Source: Plectosphaerella cucumerina (Eukaryota; Ascomycota; Sordariomycetes; Glomerellales; Plectosphaerellaceae). From it: a stretch of 64,000 nt of DNA. Both the position numbers and the translations under genes were made by a program. This document shows positions 63,819-64,000 of this stretch, piece by piece. The notes under the pieces are model-generated. The model made no database searches. It worked only from the letters and a program-made list of their open reading frames with translations, and had not been told where the DNA came from. Numbering within the stretch: the first letter of the stretch is position 1; the number at the start of each line of letters is the position of its first letter. Where the stretch lies: contig JAGPXD010000003.1 in NCBI GenBank assembly GCA_020746995.1, positions 744,001 through 808,000 of the forward strand, written 5' to 3'.

Positions 63819-64000
63819 GTTGGATGATTGATTGATGAGAGACGATTAATGATGGCGAAGAATCCCTTTTCTGCAATGCGACCTCGCCGTGATATTTATC
63901 TCATCTGACAAGGGAACACAGATATCAAGAGGGGTTCTGAGAGGGGCTTCAAGGGGGCCATATAGCGGAACCCTGGTGGCGATGCCGCCTGGCAACTGAT

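Overview
The window is nuclear DNA of a filamentous ascomycete. Genes carry short GT-AG introns (mostly 45-75 nt) with CTRAC/CTAAC branch points. The content is typically fungal: Zn2Cys6 regulators, a HET-domain protein, Mdm10, a BCS1-like ATPase, a fungal PLA2, Art-type arrestin and RIP-like decay. The GC-rich coding style and this gene mix suggest a Sordariomycete, possibly Colletotrichum-like; that placement is inference. I rebuilt 28 protein-coding genes with exon boundaries whose phases close, plus one clear pseudogene and one non-autonomous DNA transposon.

Left part (1-27 kb), sparse and largely housekeeping: an ATP-grasp ligase-like gene (-), a seven-helix membrane protein (+), an FAD monooxygenase (+), an alpha-arrestin with two PPxY motifs (-), an acyl-protein-thioesterase-like alpha/beta hydrolase whose nucleophile position is Asp (-), an aldo-keto reductase (-), mitochondrial Mdm10 (+), a ZIP metal transporter (+), ribosomal protein eS19 (+), and a large protein with a deaminase-fold signature (HVE plus CxxC) (+). 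Gene-free stretches of 1.7-2.6 kb separate many of them.

Middle (27-39 kb): a small carbohydrate/sugar-acid group (3-hydroxyacid dehydrogenase, class II aldolase, Gfo/Idh/MocA oxidoreductase), with the first two genes divergent from one promoter region. Next come a secreted phospholipase A2 and an unrecognised small protein built of five Cys/His metal-binding-like repeats. An island of genome decay follows: a 592-bp inverted-repeat element with an 8-bp target duplication and an internal 19-bp minisatellite, lying just 3' of a DUF6536-type membrane-protein pseudogene whose core looks RIP-mutated and whose N-terminal part is frameshifted by a 17-bp tandem duplication.

Right part (39.9-64 kb), dense and accessory: an FAD amine-oxidase-like protein, a Zn2Cys6 regulator, an LtrA-like membrane protein, a Cys-rich secreted protein, an unknown 274-aa protein, a HET-domain protein next to a BCS1-like AAA ATPase, a cytochrome P450 whose third exon lacks an AG acceptor, a rhodopsin-like fungal membrane protein, a second Zn2Cys6 regulator, a dienelactone hydrolase, and a dienelactone-hydrolase/SnoaL-like fusion. 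The last five (54.3-63.8 kb) could form a small catabolic or secondary-metabolism cluster. No tRNA, rRNA or CRISPR was found.
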